A stretch of 64,000 bases of DNA, taken from positions 375,018-439,017 of the forward strand of contig NC_052514.1 in assembly GCF_014356525.2 (NCBI RefSeq). Direction: 5' to 3'. This DNA is from Nilaparvata lugens (Eukaryota > Arthropoda > Insecta > Hemiptera > Delphacidae). The position numbers were made by a program, and so were the translations under genes. Below are positions 10,545-21,217 of this stretch, one piece after another. Under the pieces are notes generated by a model. It was not told where the DNA came from. It ran no database searches and saw only the letters and a list, made by a program, of their open reading frames with translations. How positions within the stretch are numbered: position 1 is the stretch's first letter; each line of letters begins with the position of its first letter.

Positions 10545-11220
10545 TAGAATAGAAAGGGATCAAACATGTCGATAAAACTGCATGGTGCTGAGCTATTAAT
10601 CAACGAAGGATTATAGTGGGGGAAGTTTGGAAGACAATTTTTGACCCTGTAGTTCTCTTTAGGGTAGTAGGGAGGTAAACATATCAAAATTCCCCACCCC
10701 TAATCCTGTGCTAAGGGGGTGGGGTGGTTCAAAGGTACACTTTTTTGGTTTCTCGCATATATAACTCCTATGCATTTTATACATGACTATTCTATCCAAA
10801 TAGAAGCTAACATTATCCCCTGTAATATTTTTTATGAAATATCGAATATTCTTTCATAGTTTTTGAGATACCGCTCTTGAAAGTGAGACATTTAAAAAAA
10901 AACATGTTTGCTCCCAATTTTATGCTATTTTTGCTCATAACTTTTTAAAAATTGATGGAAAAAATCCATACAGATTATGAGCTATAAGAGCAAAAAATTC
11001 TCTTCAATTTGATGTATAATTTTACAAGCTAGGTACGAATTCTCCTTCGACTGTTGCAGCAGTTTTAGTGTTGAGTGTGAAATCTACAATTTTGTTAAAT
11101 AAAAAGACTAAGAATTGTCGAAAACCACAGATTTTATTGATAGTTAGAAAGTCCGGTTTCGGTTGTTACACCATTGTCAATCTCTGATAAACTAAAACTA
11201 AATACAAGAGCAGCAGAATT
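10545..11220. repeat. Repeat block, second copy (partner 7853-8526)
   Basis: Direct repeat of 7853-8526 with small indels. It again ends in the Penelope-type terminus (CCGGTTTCGG near 11153, then the ACTAGTAGGCGAGTAATG segment). The short frames on the - strand here are not conserved between the copies and are not genes. Confidence 0.65.
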
Positions 11221-11375
11221 TATACTAGTAGGCGAGTAATGCTATTGGTCAAGGGGATGAACGCCTCCCATTGGCTGAGCCAGCCAAATCTACAATTTTG
11301 ATACAAAAGACCATTACAATTGACAAAGAATTGGAGATAATGTTTCAACACAATTTCTGACTTAGCAGCTTTGTT

Positions 11376-12215
11376 GAGACCAGTTAGGAGGTGAACATAT
11401 CAAAAGTCCACATACCTACGCTGAAGCTGCTATAATAATGAAAAAAAAACACATGAAGTAGAGAAAAATACATGATATTGAAGGTTTATTATTATTTATT
11501 TAGCGTATGGCTTCCAATACATCAATCAGTATTCGTTCGAAATTGAAGAGAATTTAATGCTCTACAGTCCTACGACAAGCATTCATTTCTACAATAAATT
11601 GTTGGAGAGTTATAACCTTTGAAAGATCAAAGAATTGGATGAAATCCTGTTATTTTTTTAACAATTTCATTCCTTCTACAACAAAGTTCTTATAATTTTC
11701 AAAGTTATCATAGATTGTGTACGGAACAATATTCTAAAATAAGAAAAAATCATTCGATAAATATATCTAGAATATTAAAATCTTCTTTAAAAACACAACT
11801 AGTTTCAAGCACTTATGCTTTTCTCATTCTCATGACTGAGTCAAAATGAATTATTATTTTTCAGTGGACAACTAGATTGTGTTTATAAATAAAAATATAA
11901 ATCTTAGTACCCTTTTTAAATTATTAGATTTATATTTTTATAAAAACACTTCATTCACATAGGCTACTTTTCAAATTAATAAAAACAATATAAAAATCTT
12001 GAAGCAGGCACCCTTTATTTAAAAAAAAATAAAAATAGTTGAAGAACTAGTTTCGGTGATCACACCATCGTAAGGTTATAAAATAAATTATAAATAAATG
12101 TATTGAATTTTATTTTATTTTGACGATGGTGTGATCACCGAAACTAGTTCTTGAACTATTTTAAAGTCTTTAAAGAAATAAAGGGTGCTTCAAAATTTTT
12201 ATATTGTTTTTATTA
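11376..12215. repeat. Large direct repeat, copy 1, first part
   Basis: Matches 13762-14670 closely. It includes an inverted pair of Penelope-like termini (12040-12066 and 12118-12175, each with CGGTGATCACACCATCG or its complement). Copy 1 continues at 13016-13300 after the insertion at 12216-13015. Confidence 0.65.
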
Positions 12216-13015
12216 TATTTTACTTTCCTTGCCCTATTACCATAGGTAAGGAAAGTATTGCTTTCCGAAAAAAATTAAGGTACCCCAATTTCTAAATTTC
12301 TATACGTTTCAAGGTCCCCTGAGTCCAAAAAACTGGGTTTTGTGTATTGGTCTGTATGTGTGTGTGTATGAGTGTATGTGCGTCTGTGTACACGATATCT
12401 CATCTCCCAATTAACGGAATGACTTGAAATTTGGATTTTAAGGTCCTTTCACTATAAGGATCCGACACGAACAATTTCGATCAAATGCAATTCAAGATGG
12501 CGGCTAAAATGGCGAAAATGTTGTCAAAAACAGGGTTTTTCGTGATTTTCTCGGAAACGGCTCCAACGATTTTGATCAAATTCATACCTAAAATAGTCAT
12601 CGATAAGCTCTATCAACTGCCACAAGTCCCATATCTATAAAAATTTCAGGAGCTCCGCCCCATCAATGCAGATAGATTCCCAATTATCAGGCTTCAGATA
12701 CAATTGAAACAAAAAAATCAAGTGGAGTAGATTGAGCATGAAAATCTCTACAATTAATGTTCAGTAACATTTTCACCTAAAATTGAAAATAAGCTTTAAA
12801 TTCCAGAAAATGTGATTATTCAATTGCAAATTATTGTTGATTCTATTAAATCAGTCACTATGAAGAGATAGCAGACCTCATGTGTGTCTCCAGCGTTATT
12901 GCCCTGTCACCAGCTGGCTCAGATCTTTGAATAGTAGACTTGAGATGCGCGGGAACACTAGCGTCAGGTGATCAATTTTCATAACGGCAAGGAAAGTTGT
13001 GTGAGTGCGCCACAC
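12216..13015. mobile_element. Insertion with CTTTCCTTGCC / GGCAAGGAAAG ends
   Basis: It interrupts the direct repeat copy 1 and is absent from copy 2. The left end carries ACTTTCCTTGCC and TAAGGAAAG, and the right end GGCAAGGAAAGT. Inside are a short TG-rich run (12355-12385) and phrases like GAAACGGCTCCAACGATTTT that are common in non-coding insect repeats. No coding frame. Confidence 0.55.
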
Positions 13016-13300
13016 CAGATTTTTTTATTTATATTCAAAAGTAGCTCTAAAGAAAAAGAAAAATTAGGTAGAGTTTATATAAAAATTATTCAATATTGTT
13101 CAGTATTGTATTCAATATTATCAGTAGGCTAATATCAACTGTCTAACGGAATTTGTTATGTAAATTATACAATTAAATAGAACTTGATTTAATTTGATGA
13201 TATTATTATATAGGCATATAAAATAAAACAGGGTACTACCGTAGTAATGTTCTCTAATAATTAAAATTTTAACTCTGTTGTAGCTCAGACACTGTGTTCC
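13016..13300. repeat. Large direct repeat, copy 1, last part
   Basis: Corresponds to 14672-14955 in copy 2, ending with the CAGACACTGTGTT block. Here that block is joined to the GC-rich minisatellite; in copy 2 it is joined to the hammerhead foldback. Confidence 0.6.
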
Positions 13301-13480
13301 ATCTCCCCAGGGCACAGCGGACCGTCGTCTGCCGTCCCTATCCTTCCATCTCCCCATGGCACAGCGGACCGTCGTCTGCCGTCCCTAACCTTCTATTCTC
13401 CCCAGGGCACAGCGGCCCGTTGGCTGCCGTCCCTAGCCTTCCATTCTCCCAGGGCACAGCGGCCCGTTGGCTGCCGGCCC
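13300..13480. repeat. GC-rich minisatellite, second array
   Basis: About four units of the 44/47-bp repeat seen at 8925-10105 (GCACAGCGGACCGTCGTCTG core, then CGGCCCGTTGGCTGC units). The open frames spanning it on both strands are repeat artefacts. Confidence 0.75.
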
Positions 13481-13761
13481 TCCTGTCTATCCTTCCTCTT
13501 CCTACTATACTGGAGCGGAACCGAGGCCGGAAGGCCAATACAAAATTACCTCGAAGTGGTGTCATCAGAGAAGAGAGTGACCTTCACGCCGTCAGAAGCA
13601 CCAGGAGGTGCTGTCCACGCCAGCTGAGGCACAAAGAAGAAAGAAGAGGAACTTCGACTTGACTCCTTTCCCCACCCACATTACGACTGAGCTAAGTCAT
13701 CCAGGAGCAACACCTGGGTATCAATCACCCACCTCTGAAGCTACTCAGGGTGTACGTGATA
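13481..13761 (+). mobile_element. GC-rich segment, possible retroelement leader
   Basis: Moderately GC-rich, with a TGGTGTCATCAGAGAAG segment that resembles the primer-binding-site region used by some insect LTR retrotransposons, followed by purine-rich sequence. With the TATA/minisatellite unit at 8527-9478 it could be the leader of a broken LTR element. No gag or pol is present, so this is weak. Confidence 0.3.
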
Positions 13762-14955
13762 GTTGAGACCAGTTAGGGGGTGAACATATCAAAAGTCCAC
13801 ATACCTACGCTGAAGCTGCTATAATAATGAAAAAAAAAAACATGAAGTAGATAAAAATACATGATATTGAAGATTTATTATTACTCATTTAGCGTATGGC
13901 TTCCAAGACATCAATCAGTATCCATTCGAGATTGAAGAGAATTTAATGCTCTACAATCCTACGACAAGCATTCATTTCTACAATAAATTGTTGGAGAGTT
14001 ATAACCTTTGAAAGATCAAAGAATTGGATTAAATCCTGTTATTTTTTTAACAATTTTATTCCTTCTACAGCAAAGTTCTTATAACTTTCAAAGTTTTCAT
14101 AGATTGTGTACGGTACAATATTCTAAAATAAGAAAAAATCATTCGATAAACATATCTAGAATATTAAAATCTTCTTTGAAAACACAACTAGTTTCAAGCA
14201 CCTATGCTTTTCTCATTCTCATGACTGAGTCAAAATGAATTATTATTTTTCAGTGGACAACTAAATTGTGTTTATAAATAAAAATATAAATCTTAGTACC
14301 CTTTTTAAATTATTAGATTTATATTTTTATAAAAACACTTCATTCACATAGGCTACTTTTCAAATTAATAAAAACAATATAAAAATCTTGAAGCACCCTT
14401 TATTTAAAAAAATAAAATAAAAATAGTTCAAGAACTAGTTTCGGTGATCACACCATCGTCAGGTTATAAAAAAATTATAAATAAATAACTATCAAGTGGG
14501 AGTATTCCCAATATTATGATGTAATGTGATGAAATAATAAATAAATAAATAAATGTATTGAATTTTATTTTATTTTGACGATGGTTTGATCACCGAAACT
14601 AGTTCTTGAACTATTTTAAAGTCTTTAAAGAAATAAAGGGTGCTTCAAGATTTTTATATTGTTTTTATTATATTTTTATTTTTTATTTATATTCAAAAGT
14701 AGCTCTAAAGAAAACGAAAGATTAGGTTGAGTTTATATAAAAATTATTCAATATTGTTCAGTATTGTATTCAATATTATCAGTAGGCTAATATCAACTGT
14801 CTAACGGAATTTGTTATGTAAATGATACAATTAAATAGAACTTGATTTAATTTGATGATATTATTATATAGGCATATAAAATAAAACAGGGTACTACCGT
14901 AGTAATGTTCTTTAATAATTTAAATTTCAACTTTTTTGTAGTTCAGACACTGTGT
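13762..14955. repeat. Large direct repeat, copy 2
   Basis: Second copy of 11376-13300 without the 800-bp insertion. It contains an inverted pair of Penelope-like termini at about 14415-14470 and 14570-14640. The frame at 14008-14238 is equally unconvincing in both copies and is not called. Confidence 0.65.
14420..14480 (-). ncRNA. Hammerhead-like motif in a Penelope-type terminus
   Basis: On the - strand: CTGACGA (14462-14456, consensus CTGANGA), a GGTG/CACC stem closed by TGAT, then GAAAC (from 14442) and the palindrome ACTAGT. This is the order of a hammerhead core with a minimal stem III of the dimer-forming type known in Penelope-like elements. Stem I is poorly supported, so activity is doubtful. 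Confidence 0.45.
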
Positions 14956-15139
14956 TACTTGTAAATATTTGAAAAACACTCACTTTTCTTGGAGTATTGA
15001 GGAATGCATTTCACTCCTGAGGAGGAGCTTCATCAGCCTCAGAGGGAGGCTTTCTCAGGGATGCATTCCTCAATACTCCAAGAAAATTGAGTGTTTTTTT
15101 TTTCAAATATTTACAAGTAAGACAGTGTCTGAACTATAA
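14941..15139. mobile_element. Foldback unit with hammerhead at its apex
   Basis: Inverted arms 14941-15009 and 15061-15139 (outer part CAGACACTGTGTTACTTGTA, inner part TTGGAGTATTGAGGAATGCA) pair almost throughout. The arms differ at a T/A run and a few bases. The 51-base apex is the ribozyme described next. Confidence 0.75.
15001..15069 (-). ncRNA. Hammerhead ribozyme, all core bases intact
   Basis: On the - strand, in order: stem III 5' strand GGAAUGCAU (15069-15061); cleavage base C17 at 15060, so the site triplet is AUC; stem I CCUGAGA/UCUGAGG with one G-G mismatch and a 9-base loop; core CUGAUGA (15036-15030); stem II CUCCU/AGGAG with loop CCUC; core GAAA (15012-15009); stem III 3' strand AUGCAUUCC. 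Stem III continues into the foldback arms, which makes this an open-stem-III (type III) form. Every invariant residue (C3, U4, G5, A6, G8, A9, G12, A13, A14, A15.1-U16.1, C17) is present. Predicted role: self-cleavage of a transcript of the - strand. Confidence 0.72.
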
Positions 15140-16012
15140 CAAAGCTATTATATAGTGTTTCGTCATGGAAAGCAACATTAAAATTCATCCAGTTCCGTCA
15201 TAATAAGTGAGAATTTGTGTGTATTTATGGCTTCAAAATTTCATAAAATAACTTAATCAATTCAATGTACATGATAAATAATAAGTTTTCATTGCAAAGA
15301 AAGCTCTCTAGAATGAGCAAACACTTCTCCACAGTCTTGAACTTTTGTGCTTTTGTAAGTGTGAACAATAGTAGGGAATTATGAGAGAAAAGTTCCAGGA
15401 TACATGAGATAACTATATATTCGAGTAGAAATAATACTGCAGGCAACTTGTAAGTTTCTTCTTCTTGAATTAAAAAGTATGATAGATTATTTATGAAGTA
15501 TAAATACAAGTAAGTTGACAAACAAGTAGAAGTATTAGTTGCAGAAATTTTAGAGTTAATTACAATGAAAGTTCGAACAAGGCAAAGATATTAAAACTGT
15601 ATTAGCGCAGGATTATTTATTTATTTGAAAATTTACATATTTGAGGGCACCAGGAACTGAATCCCATTATTGCCCTCATAACACACATTGAGCATACAAT
15701 TTGAAAATATAATACATTAGAATGAAAATATAATAACTTAACTAATATACTATTGAGTTTTAGAAAAAACAAAATACAAAAAAATGATAGAAAACCTTGC
15801 AAATATGAAACTTATAGTATAGCAGATAAAAGAAGAAGAACTAAGTATGTAACTAATACTGAAGAATTCAAGAAGAAAAGAAAAAGAAACAAAGGAAAGA
15901 GAATTATGGAAACTTTGCAAATATGAAACTTATAAATAAAAACACTAATATATTATGTAATACATAGGAAAGAAAAAAAGACAAAACTCAACAAACATAA
16001 ATCTTATTCAAG
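15140..16012 (-). repeat. Intron with a LINE-like 3' tail
   Basis: 15140-15600 holds nothing recognisable. From about 15605 a TTATTTATTTATT start followed by GAGGGCACCAGG-containing sequence resembles the reversed 3' UTR of a non-LTR element, as at 30880 and 39580. No coding part remains. Confidence 0.35.
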
Positions 16013-16092
16013 TCCCGCCTGAACACACTGTCTGAATGCAAGGACCCGGCTGACGAGGAGAGGATGCTGTTCTGTGACTTGTGCGACCGCGG
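16013..16092 (+). CDS. e(y)3: SAYP/PHF10-like PHD protein, second-finger exon
   Basis: Encodes 26 codons plus two bases ending in Cys-Asp-Leu-Cys-Asp-Arg-Gly, the second Cys-x2-Cys of a PHD finger, preceded by a Lys-Asp-Pro-Ala-Asp-Glu block typical of this family. The donor is GG|GTCAGT at 16093. The acceptor is either the AG at 16011-16012 (used here, because base composition turns GC-rich from that point) or the AG at 16041-16042, which would start the exon at the Asp-Pro codons. With the longer form the expected first Cys pair is incomplete, so the upstream exon must supply it. It joins in frame (phase 2) to 18523. Confidence 0.75.
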
Positions 16093-16127
16093 GTCAGTTA
16101 CATTTTTCACTTTAAAAATTATTTCAG

Positions 16128-17265
16128 CTGTAGTGAGGTCTACGTATTAATGGCAGTGTTTGATTAACATAGGTGTTGCTATCCTTGTCTATCATTCAAC
16201 AATGCAGATAGCGAATGTATCATATCATGGTGTTGTGTATCAAGTTGAGATGATAATGTATCATATTGTGGTGGCAATGGTATTGCTATCCTCGTCTATC
16301 ATTCAACAAAGCAGATAGAGAATGTATCAAATAATGATGTTGTGTATCAAGTTGAGATGATAATATATCATATTGTGGTGAAGCTGATAGTAGACATCCA
16401 ACAAAGCAGATAGCGAATGTATCAAATCATGATGTTTTGTATCAAGTTGATATGATACGGTATCATATTGTGTTCATACTGTATCATGTTGTTCTTATTC
16501 TATAGTGAGGTCACGTTATAATTGCAGTATTTGATTAACATTCGGGTTGCTATCCTTGTCTATCATTCAACAAAGCAGATAGCGAATGTAACAATCATGG
16601 TGTTGTGTATCAAGTGGAGATGATAAGGTATCATATTGTGTTGATACTATATCATATTGTGTTCATACTGTATCATGTTGTTCTTGTTCTATAGTGAGGT
16701 CCACGTTATAATGGGAGTATTTGATTAACGTTGATGCTGCTATCCTTGTCTATCATTTGACAAAGCAGATAGCGAATGTATCGAATCATGGTGTTGTGTA
16801 TCAAGTTGGGATGATACTGTATCAAATTGTGGTGATGCTGTATCATATTGTGTTCATACTGTATCATGTTGTTCTTGTTCTATAGTGAGGTCCACGTTAT
16901 AATGACAGTATTTGATTAACATCGGTGTTGCTATCCTTGTCTATCATTCAACAAAGCAGATAGCGAATGTATCAAATAATGATGTTTTGTATCAAGTTGA
17001 TATGATACTGTATCATATTATGTTGATACTGTATCATATTGTGTTCATACTGTATCATGTTGTTCTTGTTCTATAGTGAGGTCCATGTTATAATAACAGT
17101 AAATTATTTGATTAACATTGGTGTTGCTATCCTTGTCTATCACTCGACAAAGCAGATAGCGAAGTATCAAATCATGGTGTTGTGTATCAAGTTGATATGA
17201 TACTGTATCATATTATGTTGATACTGCATCATATTGTGTTCATACTGTATCATGTTGTTCTTGTT
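16128..17265. repeat. Tandem array of about 190-bp units (TATAGTGAGGTCCACG family)
   Basis: Units restart near 16502, 16691, 16881, 17071 and 17264. Each opens with TATAGTGAGGTCCACGTTAT and carries CTATCCTTGTCTATCATTC and several GATACTGTATCATATTGTG repeats. The unit is the end of the MITE family at 17265, 32623, 47019 and 61174 plus extra GATACTGTATCAT blocks. No coding potential. Confidence 0.75.
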
Positions 17266-17635
17266 CTATAGTGAGGTCCACGTTATAATGGCAGTATTTG
17301 ATGAACATTGAGGTTGCTATTCTTGTCTACCATTCGACAAAGCAGATATCTCTTTCTCGCTTTGCTCTGTTGCCAGATTGTCTTTAACAATGTAAAATTG
17401 ATCATTAACTAACAAAATATTTCATCTTAATGAAAATTCATTATGAAATTATTGAGAAATATAATTTCTTGTTTAATAAAATATAATTGATTATTCTGAA
17501 TGTGGATGAACAGTTAATATTACATCAATAAACCTGTATCAGCTACCGTCTATAGAAGGCATTGACAAGACAGAGGATCGGCAACGTGGTTCACCTATCT
17601 TTCTCTACTGCCATTATAACGTGGACCTCACTATA
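17265..17635. mobile_element. MITE, TATAGTGAGGTCCACG family
   Basis: Full-length copy: the left end TATAGTGAGGTCCACG at the last array unit and the inverse end CGTGGACCTCACTATA at 17635, with the internal CTATAGAAGGCATTGACAAG segment shared with the copies at 32623-32990 and 47019-47383. Confidence 0.75.
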
Positions 17636-17739
17636 AGTAACGGATTATCAGTTTTCCTGATAGGAAATTAGTCATGATAAAGTTGCTCTACTGTAATTAA
17701 TTTCTTGGTTAATAAATTTTGTATTTTTCAACTCTCATT

Positions 17740-18066
17740 GATATGACAAGAACAACTACAACATGATCAACACATTGTGATACAATATCATCTCAACTTG
17801 ATACACAACACCATGATTGTGACCTCACTATAGAACAAGAACAACATGATACAGTATGAACACAATATGATACAGTATCAACATAATATGATACAGTATC
17901 AACATAATATGATACAGCAACACTACAATATGATACAGTATCATCTCAACTTAATACACAAAACCATGATTGTTACATTCGCTATCTGCTTTGTCGAATG
18001 ATAGACAAGGATAGCAACACCAATGTAAATCAAATACTGCCATTATAACGTTAGCCTCACTATAAA
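17740..18066. repeat. Inverted counterpart of the 190-bp array
   Basis: Runs of GATACAGTATCA/ACACAATATGATACAG units and the inverse terminus with CCTCACTATA. The whole 16.1-18.1 kb region is therefore a large imperfect palindrome around the MITE at 17265-17635. Confidence 0.65.
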
Positions 18067-18522
18067 ATAGACGTTGTTCTCGATTGTGATAAATTGACTA
18101 AAATCATATTTAATAAATGCTCTTCAATTTTGTCTGCCTGAAAGAATAAGGCTATGTGGTAGTCATAGGCTATTATTGTCTTCAATTACAAATAATGTAC
18201 TTGTAAAAGCGTGTCCCTATACTACGGAGGAATGTTGCAGTGCCTTTACTCATTGAGTTAATACAAATGCATGCACTTTGCATAGAAAAAATGTTGATGA
18301 CATGTTACATGCCACTTGAGCTCTGCTCAGATTTCTGGCTTCATTTAACAAATTACGATTATAATGATAATCTTATGCCAGTGGTTTTTTCACTTACCGT
18401 TTATTATTATTACACTTTGGTTGGATTGTATTGTCATGTTGAGCTTTGTTTGATTTATGTATATGTATTTATGAGTGTGGAATAAATAAATTTGAATTGA
18501 ATTGAATTTGAATTGTTGGCAG

Positions 18523-18643
18523 GTACCACATCTACTGCGTAGGCCTGCGTAAAGTGCCGAATGGGAGATGGCATTGCCAGGTGTGCTCGGTTTGCAACTC
18601 ATGCGGTACCACCGACCCGGGAGGATCAGACTGGCAACACGAG
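18523..18643 (+). CDS. e(y)3: SAYP/PHF10-like PHD protein, exon completing the second finger
   Basis: Acceptor TTGTTGGCAG, donor GAG|GTAAGT. It starts with the third base of the Gly codon split at 16092 and encodes Tyr-His-Ile-Tyr-Cys, then Gly-Arg-Trp-His-Cys-x2-Cys, which supplies the His-x2-Cys and final Cys-x2-Cys of the PHD zinc site. A second Cys-rich segment (Val-Cys-Asn-Ser-Cys-Gly) begins before a Trp-Gln-His-Glu end. This order matches SAYP, where the double PHD finger is followed by another Cys-rich region. Confidence 0.85.
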
Positions 18644-18823
18644 GTAAGTACCAAAAGTTTTGTCTAAATTGCACATCATTCTCAAACCTTTTCCACACAT
18701 TTTCACACTGCGTTCTGTTCAGTTCAGTTTCTTATTGACGTGGAATACCATCATAGATAGAAGGTAGCACATAGAAGATATCACATGCTATAGGTCGTTT
18801 ATTTTCAAAATTTCGAGTCGATT

Positions 18824-19040
18824 TTGAGGCTCGGACGGACGACATCTAGACGGTAGCCAAACTCATCCCAGACTGTTCGCAAGATGTCTTCTTGGACTTT
18901 AGCTACTGCATCAGTTACCCTGGTTTTTAGCTCTTCAATATTAAGTGCTAAGGGAGGAACAACGTTAAAGATTGTGTTTTATCTTGCGAACAGTCTGGGA
19001 TGAGTATGGCTACCGTCTAGATGTCGTCCGAGCCTCAAAA
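18824..19040 (-). mobile_element. Mariner-like transposase C-terminus, foldback remnant
   Basis: Arms around GGCTCGGACGACATCTAGAC and its complement enclose a - strand segment reading Glu-Leu-Lys-Thr-Arg-Val...Val-Trp-Asp-Glu-Phe-Gly-Tyr-Arg-Leu-Asp-Val. This is the C-terminal end typical of mariner-like transposases with DUF4817 N-termini. Both arms encode the Tyr-Arg-Leu-Asp-Val end. It is dead. Confidence 0.55.
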
Positions 19041-19407
19041 AGAAGGCACATAGAACACTTATAATACATCAGCATAAAATTGATACTTCTGTGAGTAATG
19101 TGATGTAAAATTGGTTTGTGTATACCATTTTTTTAATTAATATAACTGTTTAAAATTGGGTCATTCTTTTTGAAACACCCGGTACGTTACAGGGAATGAA
19201 TCCTTCGTAAGAGCTATCTTAAGAGAGATGAATGTGTAAAGTGTAGTGTCAAAAATATTATGAAAATACAACTTCAATTTGTGTTTTCATCATGGTAAAG
19301 TATCACAACATCTCACACAACACAACTTCAAATACATTATGATTTAATCAATTTAGAAAGTATTGATAATTGACATATTTATTGAATTTTGTATTTCTTC
19401 TTTTCAG

Positions 19408-19466
19408 TACAAAAAAGAGAAGAACGTAAAAGTGTATCTACAAACGCTTTGTGGATCTTGCGACAG
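19408..19466 (+). CDS. e(y)3: SAYP/PHF10-like PHD protein, 59-nt exon
   Basis: Acceptor TTCTTTTCAG, donor CAG|GTATGC. Nineteen codons plus two bases: a basic Lys-rich start and Leu-Cys-x2-Cys near the end. The Arg codon is completed by the G at 22443, keeping the frame open. Confidence 0.8.
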
Positions 19467-19694
19467 GTATGCTTTCTTTAATTTAATACTGATGTATCGT
19501 ACTTGAAAATACAATTAAATATTCAAACAATACAGTACTGTAATTATATTTTCTCTATCATAATATTTTCCAATAATCGTATTACCCCAGGGGTATTATT
19601 ATTCAATTATTTCATCACTTACAAAGTGAGCATTTTTTATTGTAACCTAAGTCGGCCATTGGCAAGACTTTAGTACATCTCTATTCTGTCAAAT

Positions 19695-20200
19695 TTAAAA
19701 ATATCTAATCATTGATACCGTTCTGAGTACAACCGCCTTTTGAATTCCATGTTTTGCACTCCCTGAGACACCAAGGCGACTGAGGTTCGCTGAAACCTTC
19801 TGCCTGATCACTCTAACAGTAGAGATAATCACAGAGACAGTTGTAACTTTTTCCTGCTTCCAGACATCCCTGATTTCAGCAGCCAGGGGGAGACACTTGG
19901 AAATTTTCTCATTGTAATATTGTTCCAAGTTGTGGCAACATGGTATGCCAACATCAATCAAAATCGTCTCCCTGGCTGTCTTGTCCATGAGGATAATGTC
20001 TGGCCGGTTGTGCACAACTGTCCTGTCAGTCAGCTCAGAGCGATCCCAATACATCTTGTGTGTATCATTCTCAAGTACAGAAAGTTGCTTGTATAGATAG
20101 TATTTGATCCACTAGACCAAACTTCAGGGCAAGATCCTGGTGTAGGATCCCAGCAACAGAGTTGTGGCGCCTCAAGTAGTCTGAAGCTGCCATCAACTGA
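19695..20200 (-). mobile_element. Non-LTR retrotransposon C-terminus with restriction-like endonuclease
   Basis: The - strand frame 20054-19695 (119 codons) contains His-Asn-Arg-Pro-Asp-Ile...Leu-Ile-Asp-Val-Gly-Ile-Pro, the PD-(D/E)xK-like signature found at the C-terminus of site-specific LINEs of the R2/Dong/NeSL type. The segment upstream to about 20200 continues the family (Tyr-Leu-Tyr-Lys-Gln-Leu then a Trp-Asp-Arg block) in shifted frames. The reverse transcriptase is gone, so it is a 5'-truncated, frameshifted remnant. Confidence 0.55.
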
Positions 20201-20510
20201 CAACTTTATTATTATTATCCCTGCTTGTCGTAGGTGGCGACTAAATGGGACCCCCTTTCCAAAGCCCTTCTTCCAAAACCCTTCTTAATATGCTTTGGAA
20301 CTTTTCATTTCTAGAATGGCACGTTTTCCATTGACTTAGCTTTGTGCCTTTCCTTTTTCTTTTTCTATGTGTTGGCCTTCCTTGGCCATATTCTTACTTC
20401 TTCTCTGGCCAACCCAAGAATTATGAAAGTAAAATGAAGAATTTTGTGAAAAAATGTGCGAAGTTTTTCGCTCTCCACAAGTTACTTGTGTTATTATGGA
20501 CTAGCAGGTA

Positions 20511-20736
20511 ACCCGTGCTCCGCAAGAGTCTGTTTTAAAACTTGACAAACTGAAAACTTGACGTAATGAAATCTTGAAGAATTGAAAATAGGCCTATAAC
20601 CATCCTCGGTTAATCAAGAATCTATATGCAAAATTTCAAGTTAATCAGTACAGTAGTTCAGACGTGATGATGCGTCGAACATAATTTTCCTATCCCGTAC
20701 GTGTATAAGCCAGTTCTTCCCTTATTATAGTACAGA
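20511..20736 (-). mobile_element. Non-autonomous Helitron, second copy
   Basis: Same family as 7514-7750. On the - strand it starts with TC and ends with CTAG just after a short CTC/GAG hairpin, again between host A and T. No coding sequence. Confidence 0.7.
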
Positions 20737-20939
20737 TAACTGGGAGCTCATGTATATAATAACTGACTACTTGACTGTATCATACGATTCGAATTCGACT
20801 ATCGATTCACCATAATCGATTATTGATTATCCGAATACACAACTTTCTTCAGAACTACAATATTTGAAAATTTCCTGTTCATGTTTGGAAGTCATCATTT
20901 GTTTATTGTTGGAAGATGGAATATTCATCAAATATCTAG

Positions 20940-21185
20940 ATTCATTCACTATAGCTAACGAAATTCATGGTCATGTAGCAAGGAGAAACCAAAATATATT
21001 CCAGTCAAGAGTCAGATTGGAGCGAACAAGTAGAATCTCTCTCCCTCATCTGGTATTAGGTTTTTTAATATGCTACCTAACGAAATAAGAAGCCTGTCCC
21101 TTGTGACTTTCAATAGAAGGTTGAAGTCATGGTTGATCTCCAACCCCTTCTATTATATTAATGAATTCAGGGAGGCCAACCTCAA
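20940..21185 (+). pseudogene. Jockey/CR1-like reverse transcriptase, 3' terminal fragment
   Basis: The frame reads Arg-Leu-Glu-Arg...then, after a shift, Leu-Pro-Asn-Glu-Ile-Arg-Ser-Leu and Trp-Leu-Ile-Ser-Asn-Pro-Phe-Tyr-Tyr-Ile-Asn-Glu-Phe. This is the conserved C-terminal tail of these LINE proteins, also seen at 56250-56350, 41750-41880 and 35600-35750. Only the last 80 or so codons remain. Confidence 0.55.
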
Positions 21186-21217
21186 TTCGGTGATTGCCAG
21201 CTCATCTGTACAATAAT

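Noticed and set aside
18240..18485. 81-codon frame upstream of the second PHD exon
   Set aside because: Intronic, AT-rich, hydrophobic by composition, with no splice continuity to 18523 in the same frame.
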